In this document: positions 25,551 to 34,263 of the stretch, piece by piece
Position numbering within the stretch: the stretch's first letter is position 1
Layout: the number at the start of each line of letters is the position of its first letter
From: Streptomyces sp. CB02056
GTDB taxonomy: Bacteria; Actinomycetota; Actinomycetes; Streptomycetales; Streptomycetaceae
NCBI RefSeq assembly: GCF_001905545.1
Contig: NZ_LIPD01000006.1
Span: forward strand, 62,001 to 126,000
DNA length: 64,000 nucleotides
Direction of reading: 5' to 3'
Translations under genes and position numbers: made by a program
The notes under the pieces: generated by a model
What the model saw: only the letters and a program-made list of their open reading frames with translations
The model's database searches: none
Told to the model about the DNA's origin: nothing

Positions 25551-26300
25551 TCACGCCTCCGGTCCGGCGAGGGTGAAGTCGTCCTGGGTCTGCTCTGCTC
25601 GCAGTCGCTGTTCGGCGATCTCGGCGTAGTGCGGGGAGAGTTCGACTCCGACGAAGCGCCGGCCTTCGCGCAGGGCGGCGACGCCGGTGGAGCCGCTGCC
25701 GGTGAAGGGGTCGAGGACGGTGCCGTCCTCGGGGCAGATCCGGACGAGCTGCTGCATGATCTCCAGCGGCTTCTGGGTGATGTGCACCCGGTCCTTGCGG
25801 GGCTGGCTGGCGATGAAGTGGCCGGGCAGATAGAGGTCGCGGCCGTTGTCGAGGGTGCCCTTGACGCCCCAGGTGATGAACTCCGCGGACTGTTTGAAGC
25901 CGCCCTTCCTCGGGCGGCTGGCGGGCTTGATCCAGGGGATGGTGCCCTGCCAGGTCCAGCCGGCCATCTGTAGAGCGTCGCTCGTGGTGGGCTCCTGCCG
26001 CCAGTCGGAGAAGACCATGGCGACCGAGTGCTCGGTGCTCGCCCGGTAGGCCTCGGTGAGGAGTTCGGTGAGCCAGGCGCGATAGGAGCGCTGGTCGCGG
26101 TTTTCGCCGGGGAAGGTCTTGAGGTCGTGGGCGGAGCCGCTGGTGACGTACTTGGCGCGGGCGTCGCGGCTGGTGCGCTCGGAGCTGGTCCGGCCGCCGC
26201 TGTTGTACGGCGGGTCGGTGATGACCGCGTTGACGGATTCGTCGGGGAGGTTCTTCAGTACGGCGAGGGCGTCGCCTCGGTGGAGGGTGAAGTCGTTCAC
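25551..26300 (-). CDS. site-specific DNA methyltransferase (N4/N6, beta class)
   Basis: 249-residue amino-methyltransferase. Motif IV DPPYNSGG is at residues 29-36 and the SAM motif VLDPFTGSGSTG comes later with GRRFVGVELSPHYAEIA, the order of the beta class. GTG 26300 has GAGGAAGG upstream. Small solitary methylases like this are common on phages and integrative elements. A nuclease-like gene converges on it; they are not co-transcribed. Recognition sequence unknown. Confidence 0.9.
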   Translation of the reverse strand: MNDFTLHRGDALAVLKNLPDESVNAVITDPPYNSGGRTSSERTSRDARAKYVTSGSAHDLKTFPGENRDQRSYRAWLTELLTEAYRASTEHSVAMVFSDWRQEPTTSDALQMAGWTWQGTIPWIKPASRPRKGGFKQSAEFITWGVKGTLDNGRDLYLPGHFIASQPRKDRVHITQKPLEIMQQLVRICPEDGTVLDPFTGSGSTGVAALREGRRFVGVELSPHYAEIAEQRLRAEQTQDDFTLAGPEA

Positions 26301-26870
26301 GGGGGCCTTCCTCGGGCAGGGGTGTACCGGCTCCGGGCGGCGCGCCGTGGCAGCCGCCGGGAGCGGTGGTGCAGGGGACGGTAGCCGCGATCGGCAGCCG
26401 TGCCTAACGGACAGCACGAGGACGTCGGGGCTGGTCGGGGCTCGTTTGGTGCGGCCGGAGTTCGCGTCTACTGTCTCGCCATGCCAACCGGGCAGCGGGC
26501 CAAGTCGGCCCGGCCCGAGGCGCATTGGCCCGCGCTGTCCCGCCCAGGCGAGACCGCGCGACGGAGTGCGCGAATCTTCCCTACGCCCGAGGGGTGCCTC
26601 GTGTTCCAGCTGAGATTACGAGCGCGGCCGGCTGCCGCGCGTGACCCGAGACCGGCGTCCGGGAGCTACCAACTCCCCCGACCCGGACCCGCCCTGAACG
26701 GCGGTTTCACCACCAGCGCGGTGCCGGCGACTTCTTCGCACGAGGAGCCGGCACCGCGCTCTCCTACGAACCCCGCAAGGAGCCGCTGCGATGCAGCATG
26801 CCCTGGCACACCCATGCCCTCATCCGCCTCCGCCGTTGGCCCGGTTCCGGTTCGGTGATCGGCGGGCACC
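26301..26870. other. 570-bp leader of the T4SS block
   Basis: No supported gene in this gap between the methylase start and the T4SS hydrolase. It must hold the methylase promoter and very likely the promoter of the long plus-strand block, and it contains the hairpin listed at 26715. No consensus -35/-10 pair is convincing. Confidence 0.5.
26715..26760 (+). promoter_or_regulatory. perfect 14-bp stem-loop upstream of the T4SS operon
   Basis: AGCGCGGTGCCGGC at 26715-26728 pairs perfectly with 26747-26760 across an 18-base loop. It ends 110 bases before the first T4SS gene and lacks a T-run. It could be a leader hairpin, an attenuator, or part of a transfer origin. Confidence 0.45.
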
Positions 26871-28040
26871 GTGAAGAAGGCGGTCAGCGCACTCGTCGGG
26901 GCCGTCGCCTGCGGCCCGCTGATGCTGGCCCTGCCGGTGGTGATCGCCGGCGCGGGCAACGCCTCGGCGACGTCCGCCTCGTGTCCGCCCGGCGGCGGTC
27001 CGCAGGGTGTGGACAGCTCGGCCGTCGCGGCGCAGGTCGAGGCGATCCTGAAGGGTTCCAGTCCGCTCAGCGCCCCGAGCGTGGCGGGGCTGAGCAAGCC
27101 CGACGAGCAGATCCCCAACGCGAAGACCATCCAGGCCACCGGTGTCGCCCTGCACATCCCGATCCGGGGGCAGGTCGTCGCGCTGGCAACGGCGATGCAG
27201 GAGAGCGAGCTTCGCAACATCCGCTACGGCGACCGGGACTCGCTGGGCCTGTTCCAGCAGCGGCCCTCGCAGGGCTGGGGCACGCCGGAGCAGATCATGC
27301 AGCCGGTGTACGCCTCGACGAAGTTCTACGCGGCACTGCAGGAGGTCAACGGTTGGGAGTCGATGACCGTCACCCAGGCCGCCCAGGCAGTGCAGCGCTC
27401 CGGCTTCCCCAACGCCTACGCGAAGTGGCAGCCCTTGGCGGAGGCCCTGCAGAAGGCCATCGCCCCGCTGCTCTCCCCCGCCACCGGCACCTCGCCCACC
27501 CCAGCGCCGACGCCGACGACGGGCAGCACCCCAAGCCCGACGCCCAGCAGTGGGGGCTGCGGTACACCGACGGCAGGTGGTGACGGCACCGACTTCGGGA
27601 CGATCCCGCCCGGCTCGCTGCCGGCCGGATACAACATCCCGACGGACGCGCCTCAGCCGGTACAGACCGCGATCCGCTGGGCGCTCGGACAGTTGGGCAC
27701 CCCGTACCAGTGGGGCGGCACGTGCGCGAACTCGCACGGCGCGGACCCGATGGGCAGGTGTGACTGCTCCTCCCTGATGCAGGTGGCCTACCGAACCGGC
27801 GGGGTCTCACTGGAGCGGACCACCTACGACCAGGTCAAGCAGGGCACCGCCGTCTCGGCGGACGCGCTCAAGCCCGGTGACCTGCTGTTCACCCGGGGCA
27901 CCGCGGCCGTGCCGGAGCACGTCGGGATGTTCATCGGCTCGGGGCTGATCGTGCACGCCCCGAAGACCGGCGACGTGGTCAAGATCTCGACTCTCGCCTC
28001 GTGGCGGGCGGAGATCCTCGCGGCCCGCCGGGTCGTCTGA
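26871..28040 (+). CDS. T4SS-associated cell-wall hydrolase: muramidase-like + NlpC/P60
   Basis: 389-residue exported protein with signal peptide (~1-33). Residues ~95-195 resemble a lysozyme-like transglycosylase (ATAMQESELRNIRYGDRDSL; Glu111 probable catalytic acid). A Pro/Thr/Ser linker (~203-228) leads to an NlpC/P60 domain with Cys299 in CDCSSLMQVAY, His350 in PEHVGMFIG and His362. Two hydrolase folds in one protein is the VirB1/TcpG-type arrangement of Gram-positive T4SS, opening peptidoglycan for the channel. GTG 26871 starts the block; its ribosome site is weak. Confidence 0.9.
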   Translation: MKKAVSALVGAVACGPLMLALPVVIAGAGNASATSASCPPGGGPQGVDSSAVAAQVEAILKGSSPLSAPSVAGLSKPDEQIPNAKTIQATGVALHIPIRGQVVALATAMQESELRNIRYGDRDSLGLFQQRPSQGWGTPEQIMQPVYASTKFYAALQEVNGWESMTVTQAAQAVQRSGFPNAYAKWQPLAEALQKAIAPLLSPATGTSPTPAPTPTTGSTPSPTPSSGGCGTPTAGGDGTDFGTIPPGSLPAGYNIPTDAPQPVQTAIRWALGQLGTPYQWGGTCANSHGADPMGRCDCSSLMQVAYRTGGVSLERTTYDQVKQGTAVSADALKPGDLLFTRGTAAVPEHVGMFIGSGLIVHAPKTGDVVKISTLASWRAEILAARRVV

Positions 28041-28120
28041 CCCGCACTCTCCTCCCCTCCCTCTTCTCCCCTTTTCTCCGGGCTGCCTTGGCATGCCTTG
28101 ATTCGAACTGGAGTTCAATC

Positions 28121-28429
28121 TTGTATCTCGCGGACGCCGTCGTACAGCTCGCCTACGACCCCGGAATCACCCCCAACGAGGGTGGCCTGCCCGGCCTTTC
28201 GGTCCTCAAGCAGGTGATGGGCTCGCTGAACTTGTTCGGCATCATCGCGGTCGTCGGCGCCCTGGCCGTGAGCGCCGGTGTGTGGGCCTGGGGCCACCAC
28301 AGCGGCGGTCACCAGGCCGAGGCCAACGGCAAGAAGGGCGTGCTCGTCAGCGCCGGCGCCGCCCTCCTGCTGGGCGCCGCGAACGGCGTGGTGAGCTTCT
28401 TCTCGACGCTCGGAAGTCAGGTCAAGTAA
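28121..28429 (+). CDS. small two-helix membrane protein (DUF6112-like)
   Basis: 102-residue protein with two hydrophobic helices (SLNLFGIIAVVGALAVSAGV and GVLVSAGAALLLGAANGVVS) separated by a charged loop (HHSGGHQAEANGKKG). TTG 28121 has GGAG nine bases upstream. Topology and position resemble VirB2/TrbC-type pilin-like subunits of T4SS; that assignment is inference, and the family is known only as DUF6112. Its stop overlaps the next start (TAATG). Confidence 0.75.
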   Translation: MYLADAVVQLAYDPGITPNEGGLPGLSVLKQVMGSLNLFGIIAVVGALAVSAGVWAWGHHSGGHQAEANGKKGVLVSAGAALLLGAANGVVSFFSTLGSQVK

Positions 28430-29115
28430 TGCAGAAACGTTCATTCAATGCCGCCCGCGGTGGTCTTTCCAGCGGCGCGCTGGTGCGCCGCCGGGTGCTG
28501 TTGGGCACGGCCGTCCTGGTGGTGCTCGTCGTCTGCTCCGGGATCCTGGCCTACGTCACCCGGGACGGCCGGAGCTCCCCCGAACATGCTGCTGCGGCCA
28601 GCTCGCCCGCGCCAGGCCCGTCGGGTTCGGTTTCGCCGGGCGCGCGCTCGGCCGCGCTGCCCGGGCCGCCGTCGACGCACGATCCGATCGCGTTCGCGAA
28701 GGCGGCGGCGGTGGCGCTGTGGTCGTACGACACCCGCTCGTCCTCCCAGCCCGAGCTGGTGGCCTCCCTTCACCGGTGGCTGACCGACGAGGGCCAGTAC
28801 GCCGACGCGGACTCGGTCGACCGGCTGGTCCCGTCGCCCCTGCTCTGGGGGCGGATGGCCGACTCCGGGCAGTTCGCCTCGGCGACCGCGGCGGAGGCGC
28901 ACTTCCCGGAGTCGTTCACCCGGGCGCTGCAGGCGGATCCGGGGGCGATCTCGCAGGCGTACGTCTACGCCGTGACGGTCTCCGGGAAGCAGTCGATCTC
29001 CTGGAACGGTGCCCCGGCCGGCGGCGCCGAGGACCGCTCGGCCACTCTCGCCGTCCAGTGCCGTCCTGACCGCCCGTGTGCTCTGGCCGGTGTGCTGCCG
29101 GCCGTGGCGCCCTGA
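28429..29115 (+). CDS. bitopic T4SS protein, possibly VirB8-like
   Basis: 228 residues: basic N-terminus (~1-22), one membrane helix (VLLGTAVLVVLVVCSGILAY), an Ala/Ser/Pro/Gly linker, then a ~145-residue extracytoplasmic domain starting with HDPIAFAKAAAVALWSYDTR. Size, topology and operon position match VirB8/TcpC-like NTF2-fold proteins; similarity is not obvious by eye. One-base overlap with the upstream gene indicates coupling. Confidence 0.7.
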   Translation: MQKRSFNAARGGLSSGALVRRRVLLGTAVLVVLVVCSGILAYVTRDGRSSPEHAAAASSPAPGPSGSVSPGARSAALPGPPSTHDPIAFAKAAAVALWSYDTRSSSQPELVASLHRWLTDEGQYADADSVDRLVPSPLLWGRMADSGQFASATAAEAHFPESFTRALQADPGAISQAYVYAVTVSGKQSISWNGAPAGGAEDRSATLAVQCRPDRPCALAGVLPAVAP

Positions 29116-29130
29116 GCCCGGGAGGTACTC

Positions 29131-30612
29131 GTGGACATCTGCAACCTCCCGATGATCGCCCAGGTCTGCACCGTCGTCGACGGCATGAACTTCGTCAGCG
29201 ACCCGGGCAAGAGCATCACCGACGGCATCGGCGCGTGGATCGCCAAGTCGATGGGTGAGCTGGCGGCCAGCGCCGTCGACCTGTGCGCGAAGGCGGTCGA
29301 CGAGACCACCGCGATCGACCTGTCAGCGCCGTGGTTCAGGGACAACTACCAGCTGATCCTGCCAATCGGGCTGATCCTGACCGTGGGCACCTTCTGCGCG
29401 CAGCTGATCCTGGCCGCCTGGCGCCGGGACGAGCGAGCGCTGGCCAAGGCGGCGTGGGGCACGATGACCGGTGTCCTGTTCGCCTTCGGGGCGATCAGCT
29501 TCACCGCGGTAGCAGTGACGACGGTCGACGCCTTGTCGGCCGGGTTGTTCCAAGCGGCGCACACCAGCGTGGCCGACGCCGTCAGGCGCATGATCAAGGT
29601 CACCCAGTTCGGCGCCATGTTCCCGCTCGGCTGGGCGATTCCCGCCCTGGTCGCGGTCGGCAGCGCGATCGGGGCGTTCCTCTACTGGTGCGTGATGGTC
29701 GCGCGCAAGGTCGGCGTCCTGGTGCTGGTGGCGCTCGCGGCGTTCGCGGGTGCCGGCGGCGGCTGGGAGGTCGCCAAGCGCTGGCGGCGCGGCTGGATCG
29801 AGGCCACCGCCACCCTGATCGTCAGCAAGCTGCTGATGACGGTGGTATTCCTCGTCGGCGTCTCCGCGCTCGGCAAGACGGACGCCAAGGACGGGATCGC
29901 CGCGCTGTCCGACGCCCTGGCCGGCGTCGTGATCATGGTCATGGTGCTGCTGTGCCCGTACGCCGTCTACAAGTTCGTCCACTGGGCGACGGACGGCGGT
30001 GGCCACGACGACGTGCACCGCACCGGCATGGCCGGGATGGCGACCGTGGCCGGGGCGGCGAAGACCGCCGGTTCCCTGGCCATGCAGTCCGGCATGGGGA
30101 TGCCGGCGCCACAGGGACCGCCCCAGGTTCCCGGGGTCGGCGGCGGCGGTGCTGCCTCCGGCATCGACCCGACCGGCCGGATCAGCGCGGACGGCATCGA
30201 CGCCGGCCCCGCGCAGCAGCCGACGAAGTTCCGCTTCGGCGAGGACCCGAACGCCGGCGGCGACCGCGGCCGCGCCCTGGTCACCCGGCCCGGCATCCCG
30301 TCGCTGATTACCCGGGCGTCCGCCGGAGGCGGCGCCGAGCGGTCGAAGTCCGACGGCGGCGAGGCAGCCCCGGCCCCGGCCGCCCCGCGTGTCCAGGGTG
30401 CCAACCTGGCAGACTCCGTCGCTCCGTCTGCTGTCGGGAGTTCTCCGGCTTCCGGTACGGCCTCGGCCCCGAGCGTTCCCGCTCCTCCGGCACCGGTCGG
30501 CCCCGCCGTTCCCCCGCTGCCGGCACCGGCTGCTGGTAGTCCGGGCCCGGCTGGAGGCCCGGATCCGGGACGCTTCGTCTACCCGAACCGGACCGCCGAG
30601 CCCGGGTCCTGA
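29131..30612 (+). CDS. polytopic T4SS membrane protein (VirB6/TrbL-like)
   Basis: 493 residues. Residues ~70-300 contain five to seven hydrophobic helices, such as LILPIGLILTVGTFCAQLIL and GVVIMVMVLLCPYAVYKFVH, flanked by amphipathic segments (FRDNYQLILPIGL). After this comes a ~180-residue disordered, Gly/Pro/Ala-rich cytoplasmic tail ending RFVYPNRTAEPGS. This is the layout of VirB6/TrbL channel proteins and of the SCO6881 type. GTG 29131 has GGAGG five bases upstream. Confidence 0.8.
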   Translation: MDICNLPMIAQVCTVVDGMNFVSDPGKSITDGIGAWIAKSMGELAASAVDLCAKAVDETTAIDLSAPWFRDNYQLILPIGLILTVGTFCAQLILAAWRRDERALAKAAWGTMTGVLFAFGAISFTAVAVTTVDALSAGLFQAAHTSVADAVRRMIKVTQFGAMFPLGWAIPALVAVGSAIGAFLYWCVMVARKVGVLVLVALAAFAGAGGGWEVAKRWRRGWIEATATLIVSKLLMTVVFLVGVSALGKTDAKDGIAALSDALAGVVIMVMVLLCPYAVYKFVHWATDGGGHDDVHRTGMAGMATVAGAAKTAGSLAMQSGMGMPAPQGPPQVPGVGGGGAASGIDPTGRISADGIDAGPAQQPTKFRFGEDPNAGGDRGRALVTRPGIPSLITRASAGGGAERSKSDGGEAAPAPAAPRVQGANLADSVAPSAVGSSPASGTASAPSVPAPPAPVGPAVPPLPAPAAGSPGPAGGPDPGRFVYPNRTAEPGS

Positions 30613-30750
30613 CCAGTATCCTCCTTCCCCGGGGTGGGCGGCCCAGCGCCGCCCGCCCCGGGCCCACCATCCCCGAAGGAGCCCCGCGATGACGTCCAGA
30701 AGAGCGCCGCGCCCCCGCCCGCCGCCCGCACGCGCCTCCCTGGAACCCCG

Positions 30751-32223
30751 ATGTCCTCCACTCCGAAGTCCGACTCCACCCCCGCGTCCGTCAAGTTCCC
30801 CCACCGCTCCAAGCGCGGCATCCTGCTCGGCCTCAGCGCCCCGCAGCTGGTCGCCTCCGCCGCCACCGGCCTGCTGCTGCTCGCCGTCCTCACCACCCGC
30901 GGCGTCACCGGCGCCCTCCAGCTCATACCTGTCTGGGCCACGGTCGCCGCCGCCGTGTTCGTCCGCTACCGCGGTCGCACCCTCGCCGACTGGGCGCCGG
31001 TCGCCGCCCGCTACGCGCTGCGCCGCCTGCGGGGGCAGCTGCTCTGGCTCGCCCGCCCCTCCTCCCGGCCGGTGCGCGAGGGCCTGCTGCACCTTCCCGG
31101 CAGCGCGGCCAGCCTGCGTGTGGTCACCGCCCCTGACCGCCGGTACGGCGCCGTCCACGATCCGCACGCCGGCACCCTCACCGCGATCGTCAAGGTGAGC
31201 AGCCGCGCCTACGCCCTGCTCGACCCCGGCACCCAGAACGCCAACGTCACCGGCTGGGGCCGCGCGCTGGCGGCCCTCGCCCGTACCGGCCAGGTCGCCC
31301 GCGTCCAGGTCATCGAGCGCACCGTCCCCGACTCGGGCGACGCGCTGCGCCGCTACTGGGAGGAGCACGGCCGCCCCGACGCCCCGCTGGCCGGCGCCCT
31401 CTACGGCGAGCTGATCCAGAACGCCGGTCCGGCCGCAGCCCCGCACGAGGCCTACGTCGCCATCGCTCTCGACTTCAAGGGCGCCCGGCGGCTCATCTCC
31501 CAGGCCGGCGGCGGCCTCACCGGTGCCTTCGCCGTCCTCGCCCAGCTGACGAGCTCGTTCGAGCAGTCCGCCCGCACCGCCGGCCTCAACCCGACCGGCT
31601 GGCTTTCCACCGCCGAGATCGCCGCCGTCGCCCGCACCGCCTACGACCCCAAGTCCCGCGCCGCCCTCGACCGCTGGTCCGAGGACGGACGCCCCGGCGC
31701 AGCCCCGGCCGCCGCCGGACCGGTGGTCGTGGTGGAGAAGGCCGACCACATCTCGACCGACTCCGCCCACCACGCCACCTACTGGGTGGAAAACTGGCCG
31801 CGCACCGAGGTCAACCCCGGGTTCCTGCACCAGGTGCTGTTCGCCTCCGGGGTGCGCCGCACCGTCTCCCTGTCCTACGAGCCGCAGGACCTCGACTCGG
31901 CGATGCGCGACGTGCGCCGCAAGAAGGCCTCCGTCATCGCCGACTCCGCCGAGCGTGCCCGCAAGGGCCAGGTCTCCAGCGAGGCCGACTCGGTGGAGTA
32001 CCAGGACATACAGAACCGAGAGCGACAGCTGATCGCCGGCCACGCCGACGTCGCCCTCACCGGGCTGCTGACCGTCTCGGCCGACACCGAGGACGAACTG
32101 CGCTCCGCCTGCGCCGTGGTGGAGACCGCCGCGGTGGGCGCCCAGCTCGACCTGCGCCCGCTCACCTGGCAGCAGGGCGAGGCGTTCACAGCCTCCGCTC
32201 TGCCGTTCGCTCTCGCCGCCTGA
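30751..32223 (+). CDS. SCO6880-family protein: VirB3/PrgI-like plus VirB4 N-domain
   Basis: 490 residues from ATG 30751 (a GTG at 30634 is possible). Two membrane helices lie near residues 25-65 (QLVASAATGLLLLAVL and LIPVWATVAAAVFV), like PrgI/VirB3. The remainder looks like the non-ATPase half of VirB4: KKASVIADSAERARKG, VEYQDIQNRERQLIAGHADV and GLLTVSADTEDELRSACAVV follow the CagE/TrbE/VirB pattern. No Walker motif is present; the ATPase half is in the gene at 32726. Confidence 0.85.
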   Translation: MSSTPKSDSTPASVKFPHRSKRGILLGLSAPQLVASAATGLLLLAVLTTRGVTGALQLIPVWATVAAAVFVRYRGRTLADWAPVAARYALRRLRGQLLWLARPSSRPVREGLLHLPGSAASLRVVTAPDRRYGAVHDPHAGTLTAIVKVSSRAYALLDPGTQNANVTGWGRALAALARTGQVARVQVIERTVPDSGDALRRYWEEHGRPDAPLAGALYGELIQNAGPAAAPHEAYVAIALDFKGARRLISQAGGGLTGAFAVLAQLTSSFEQSARTAGLNPTGWLSTAEIAAVARTAYDPKSRAALDRWSEDGRPGAAPAAAGPVVVVEKADHISTDSAHHATYWVENWPRTEVNPGFLHQVLFASGVRRTVSLSYEPQDLDSAMRDVRRKKASVIADSAERARKGQVSSEADSVEYQDIQNRERQLIAGHADVALTGLLTVSADTEDELRSACAVVETAAVGAQLDLRPLTWQQGEAFTASALPFALAA

Positions 32224-32257
32224 CGCCGGCCCTCCCACCTTCCGAAAGAGCACCCCG

Positions 32258-32707
32258 ATGCCGGCCACCACCCCTGTCGTGCAGGACTTCGTCCCGTACG
32301 CGACCGCCGCGATCGACTTCCACCGCGCGCTCAACATCCCCACCGGCCCGCTGGTCGCCTCCCGCGCCGAACTCGACTCCCTGCACGAGCACCTGGTCGC
32401 CCTGCACGCCCTGCTCGACGCACACGCCCAGCGCACCAGCCCGCTGCTGCCCGGGGAGGGCGACCATCTCAAGGCCGCCCGCACCCGCCTGTGGCAGGCC
32501 GCCGACCACCTCCACGCCGCGTACCACAGCGCGCCCCGGCCCGGCACCGGCGAAGTCCCTGCTCCCGAGGCGTGTCGCACCCGCCGGCCCGAGGGCGCGC
32601 CCGAACTGACCATCTGCCGCCGCCACCAGCAGACCGCCCACCTGGTGCGCCGCCGCGCCACCCCCGCCGACCTGCACTCCCCGTTCACCGGCCTCGTCCG
32701 CCACTGA
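32258..32707 (+). CDS. hypothetical protein (DUF6238-like)
   Basis: 149-residue soluble protein: a helical N-terminal half (DSLHEHLVALHALLDAHAQR; HLKAARTRLWQAADHLHAAY) followed by a Cys- and His-bearing part (EACRTRRP...LTICRRHQQTAHLV). I believe this is the DUF6238 family seen in actinobacterial T4SS loci, function unknown. It sits between the two VirB4-related genes. ATG 32258 with a GAAAGAG ribosome site. Confidence 0.6.
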   Translation: MPATTPVVQDFVPYATAAIDFHRALNIPTGPLVASRAELDSLHEHLVALHALLDAHAQRTSPLLPGEGDHLKAARTRLWQAADHLHAAYHSAPRPGTGEVPAPEACRTRRPEGAPELTICRRHQQTAHLVRRRATPADLHSPFTGLVRH

Positions 32708-32725
32708 CTTCCGAAACCCGTGATC

Positions 32726-34231
32726 ATGTCCAGGAACCGCGCCACCGCCTCCCCGCTCTTCGTCCCCCGCAAGACCACCCGCGCCCAGCAGCGCGCCGCC
32801 CGCGCCGAGTTCGCCGAGGCCCGCACCAAGGCCCGCTCCGCCCAAGCCCCCGCCCGACGCCGCGAACACGAGGGGCCCGACCCCGACCTGCGACCCACCT
32901 ACCCCGCCTCCGGGCGCCCGGGTCCCGCCTCCGCCCGCGGCGGCAAGCTCCGCCTACCCAAGCACCGCCTGACCACCGCCGTCGCCGGCGGCGCCTACCC
33001 CTTCCTGGCGGAGGCCGGCCTCGGCGCCGAGGGCACCTTCATCGGCCGCGACCTCCACGCCGAAGGCTCCTTCTGCTTCGACCCCTTCGCGCTCTACAAC
33101 TCCGGTCGAATAGAAGGGTTCACGAACCCGAACGCGATCCTGTGCGGCGTCATCGGCATGGGCAAGAGCGCGCTCGCCAAGTCCATCGCCACCCGCTCCA
33201 TCGCCCACGGCTACAAGATCTACGTACCGAGCGATCCGAAGGGCGAGTGGACCGGGCTGGCCCAGGCCCTCGGCGGGCAGACCATCGCCCTCGGCCCCGG
33301 CCTCCCCGGACGGTTGAACCCTCTGGACGCGCCGGAGCGGCCCGCGGAGGTGAGCGAGGAGGACTGGAGCACCGAGGTCCGCAAGCGCCGTCTGCTCCTG
33401 CTGGCGAGCCTCGCGGCCACCGTGCTCAAGCGCGATCTACTGCCGATGGAGCACACCGGCCTCGACGTCGCCCTGGACCTGGTCGTCGCCGATGCCGAAG
33501 CTGCCGGCACGGTGCCGCTGCTCGGCGACATCGCCCACGTCCTCGGCCGTCCCGAGCGCCTCGACGCCGCCCTCGGCAACCAGGGAGGCGGCCTCGGCCA
33601 CGCGACCGACGACCTCGCGCACGCCCTGCGCCGCCTGGTCCACGGCGACCTGAGCGGCATGTTCGACGCCCCGTCCACCGTCACGTTCGACCCGAACGCG
33701 CCGATGCTCTCCATCGACCTTTCCCGTCTGGGCAGCAGCGGCGACGACACCGCCCTCGTCCTCGCGATGACCTGCGCGAGCGCCTGGATGGAGGCCGCTC
33801 TCACCGACCCCGCCGGCGGCAGGAGGTGGGTGGTCTACGACGAGGCGTGGCGGATCATGCGCCACGTCGGCCTGTTGGAGCGCATGCAGCAGCAGTGGAA
33901 GCTCTCTCGCGGGCTGGGAATCGCAAACCTGCTGATCCTGCACCGCCTGTCCGACCTGCTGTCCGCGGGCGACGCCGGATCGCGCGGTCGCGTCCTCGCC
34001 GAGGGCCTCCTGGCCGACTGCTCAACCCGGATCATCTACCGCCAGGAACCCGACCAGATCCCCGCCGCCATAGCCCTGCTCGGCCTCACCGGCGTCGAAG
34101 CCCAAGCCATCGCCGCCCTCACCCGCGGCCGCGGCCTGTGGAAGGTCGCCGCCCTCTCCTTCATCGTTCAGCACCTCCTCCACCCCATGGAAAAGCAGCT
34201 GTACGACACCGACTTCCGCATGGCCGCCTGA
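32726..34231 (+). CDS. VirB4-type T4SS ATPase (C-terminal ATPase half)
   Basis: 501-residue ATPase powering secretion. A basic, low-complexity N-terminus (~1-75) precedes EGSFCFDPFALYNSG, the usual lead-in to the VirB4 nucleotide-binding domain. Walker A is GVIGMGKSAL (GMGKS 144-148) and Walker B is RRWVVYDEAWRIM (~residue 370), followed by the RQ-type segment IIYRQEPDQI. The N-terminal VirB4 domain is absent, matching the preceding SCO6880-type gene. ATG 32726 lies inside GTGATCATG; the GTG at 32720 is also possible. Confidence 0.9.
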   Translation: MSRNRATASPLFVPRKTTRAQQRAARAEFAEARTKARSAQAPARRREHEGPDPDLRPTYPASGRPGPASARGGKLRLPKHRLTTAVAGGAYPFLAEAGLGAEGTFIGRDLHAEGSFCFDPFALYNSGRIEGFTNPNAILCGVIGMGKSALAKSIATRSIAHGYKIYVPSDPKGEWTGLAQALGGQTIALGPGLPGRLNPLDAPERPAEVSEEDWSTEVRKRRLLLLASLAATVLKRDLLPMEHTGLDVALDLVVADAEAAGTVPLLGDIAHVLGRPERLDAALGNQGGGLGHATDDLAHALRRLVHGDLSGMFDAPSTVTFDPNAPMLSIDLSRLGSSGDDTALVLAMTCASAWMEAALTDPAGGRRWVVYDEAWRIMRHVGLLERMQQQWKLSRGLGIANLLILHRLSDLLSAGDAGSRGRVLAEGLLADCSTRIIYRQEPDQIPAAIALLGLTGVEAQAIAALTRGRGLWKVAALSFIVQHLLHPMEKQLYDTDFRMAA

Positions 34232-34263
34232 CCGCCCCGGCCCTCCGAGAATCCTTAACTCAC

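Noticed and set aside
29323..32898. A minus-strand open frame of ~1,190 codons opposite the VirB6-like and SCO6880-type genes
   Set aside because: Low-complexity Gly/Arg/Ala sequence typical of GC-rich shadows; the plus strand carries genes with clear motifs and ribosome sites.
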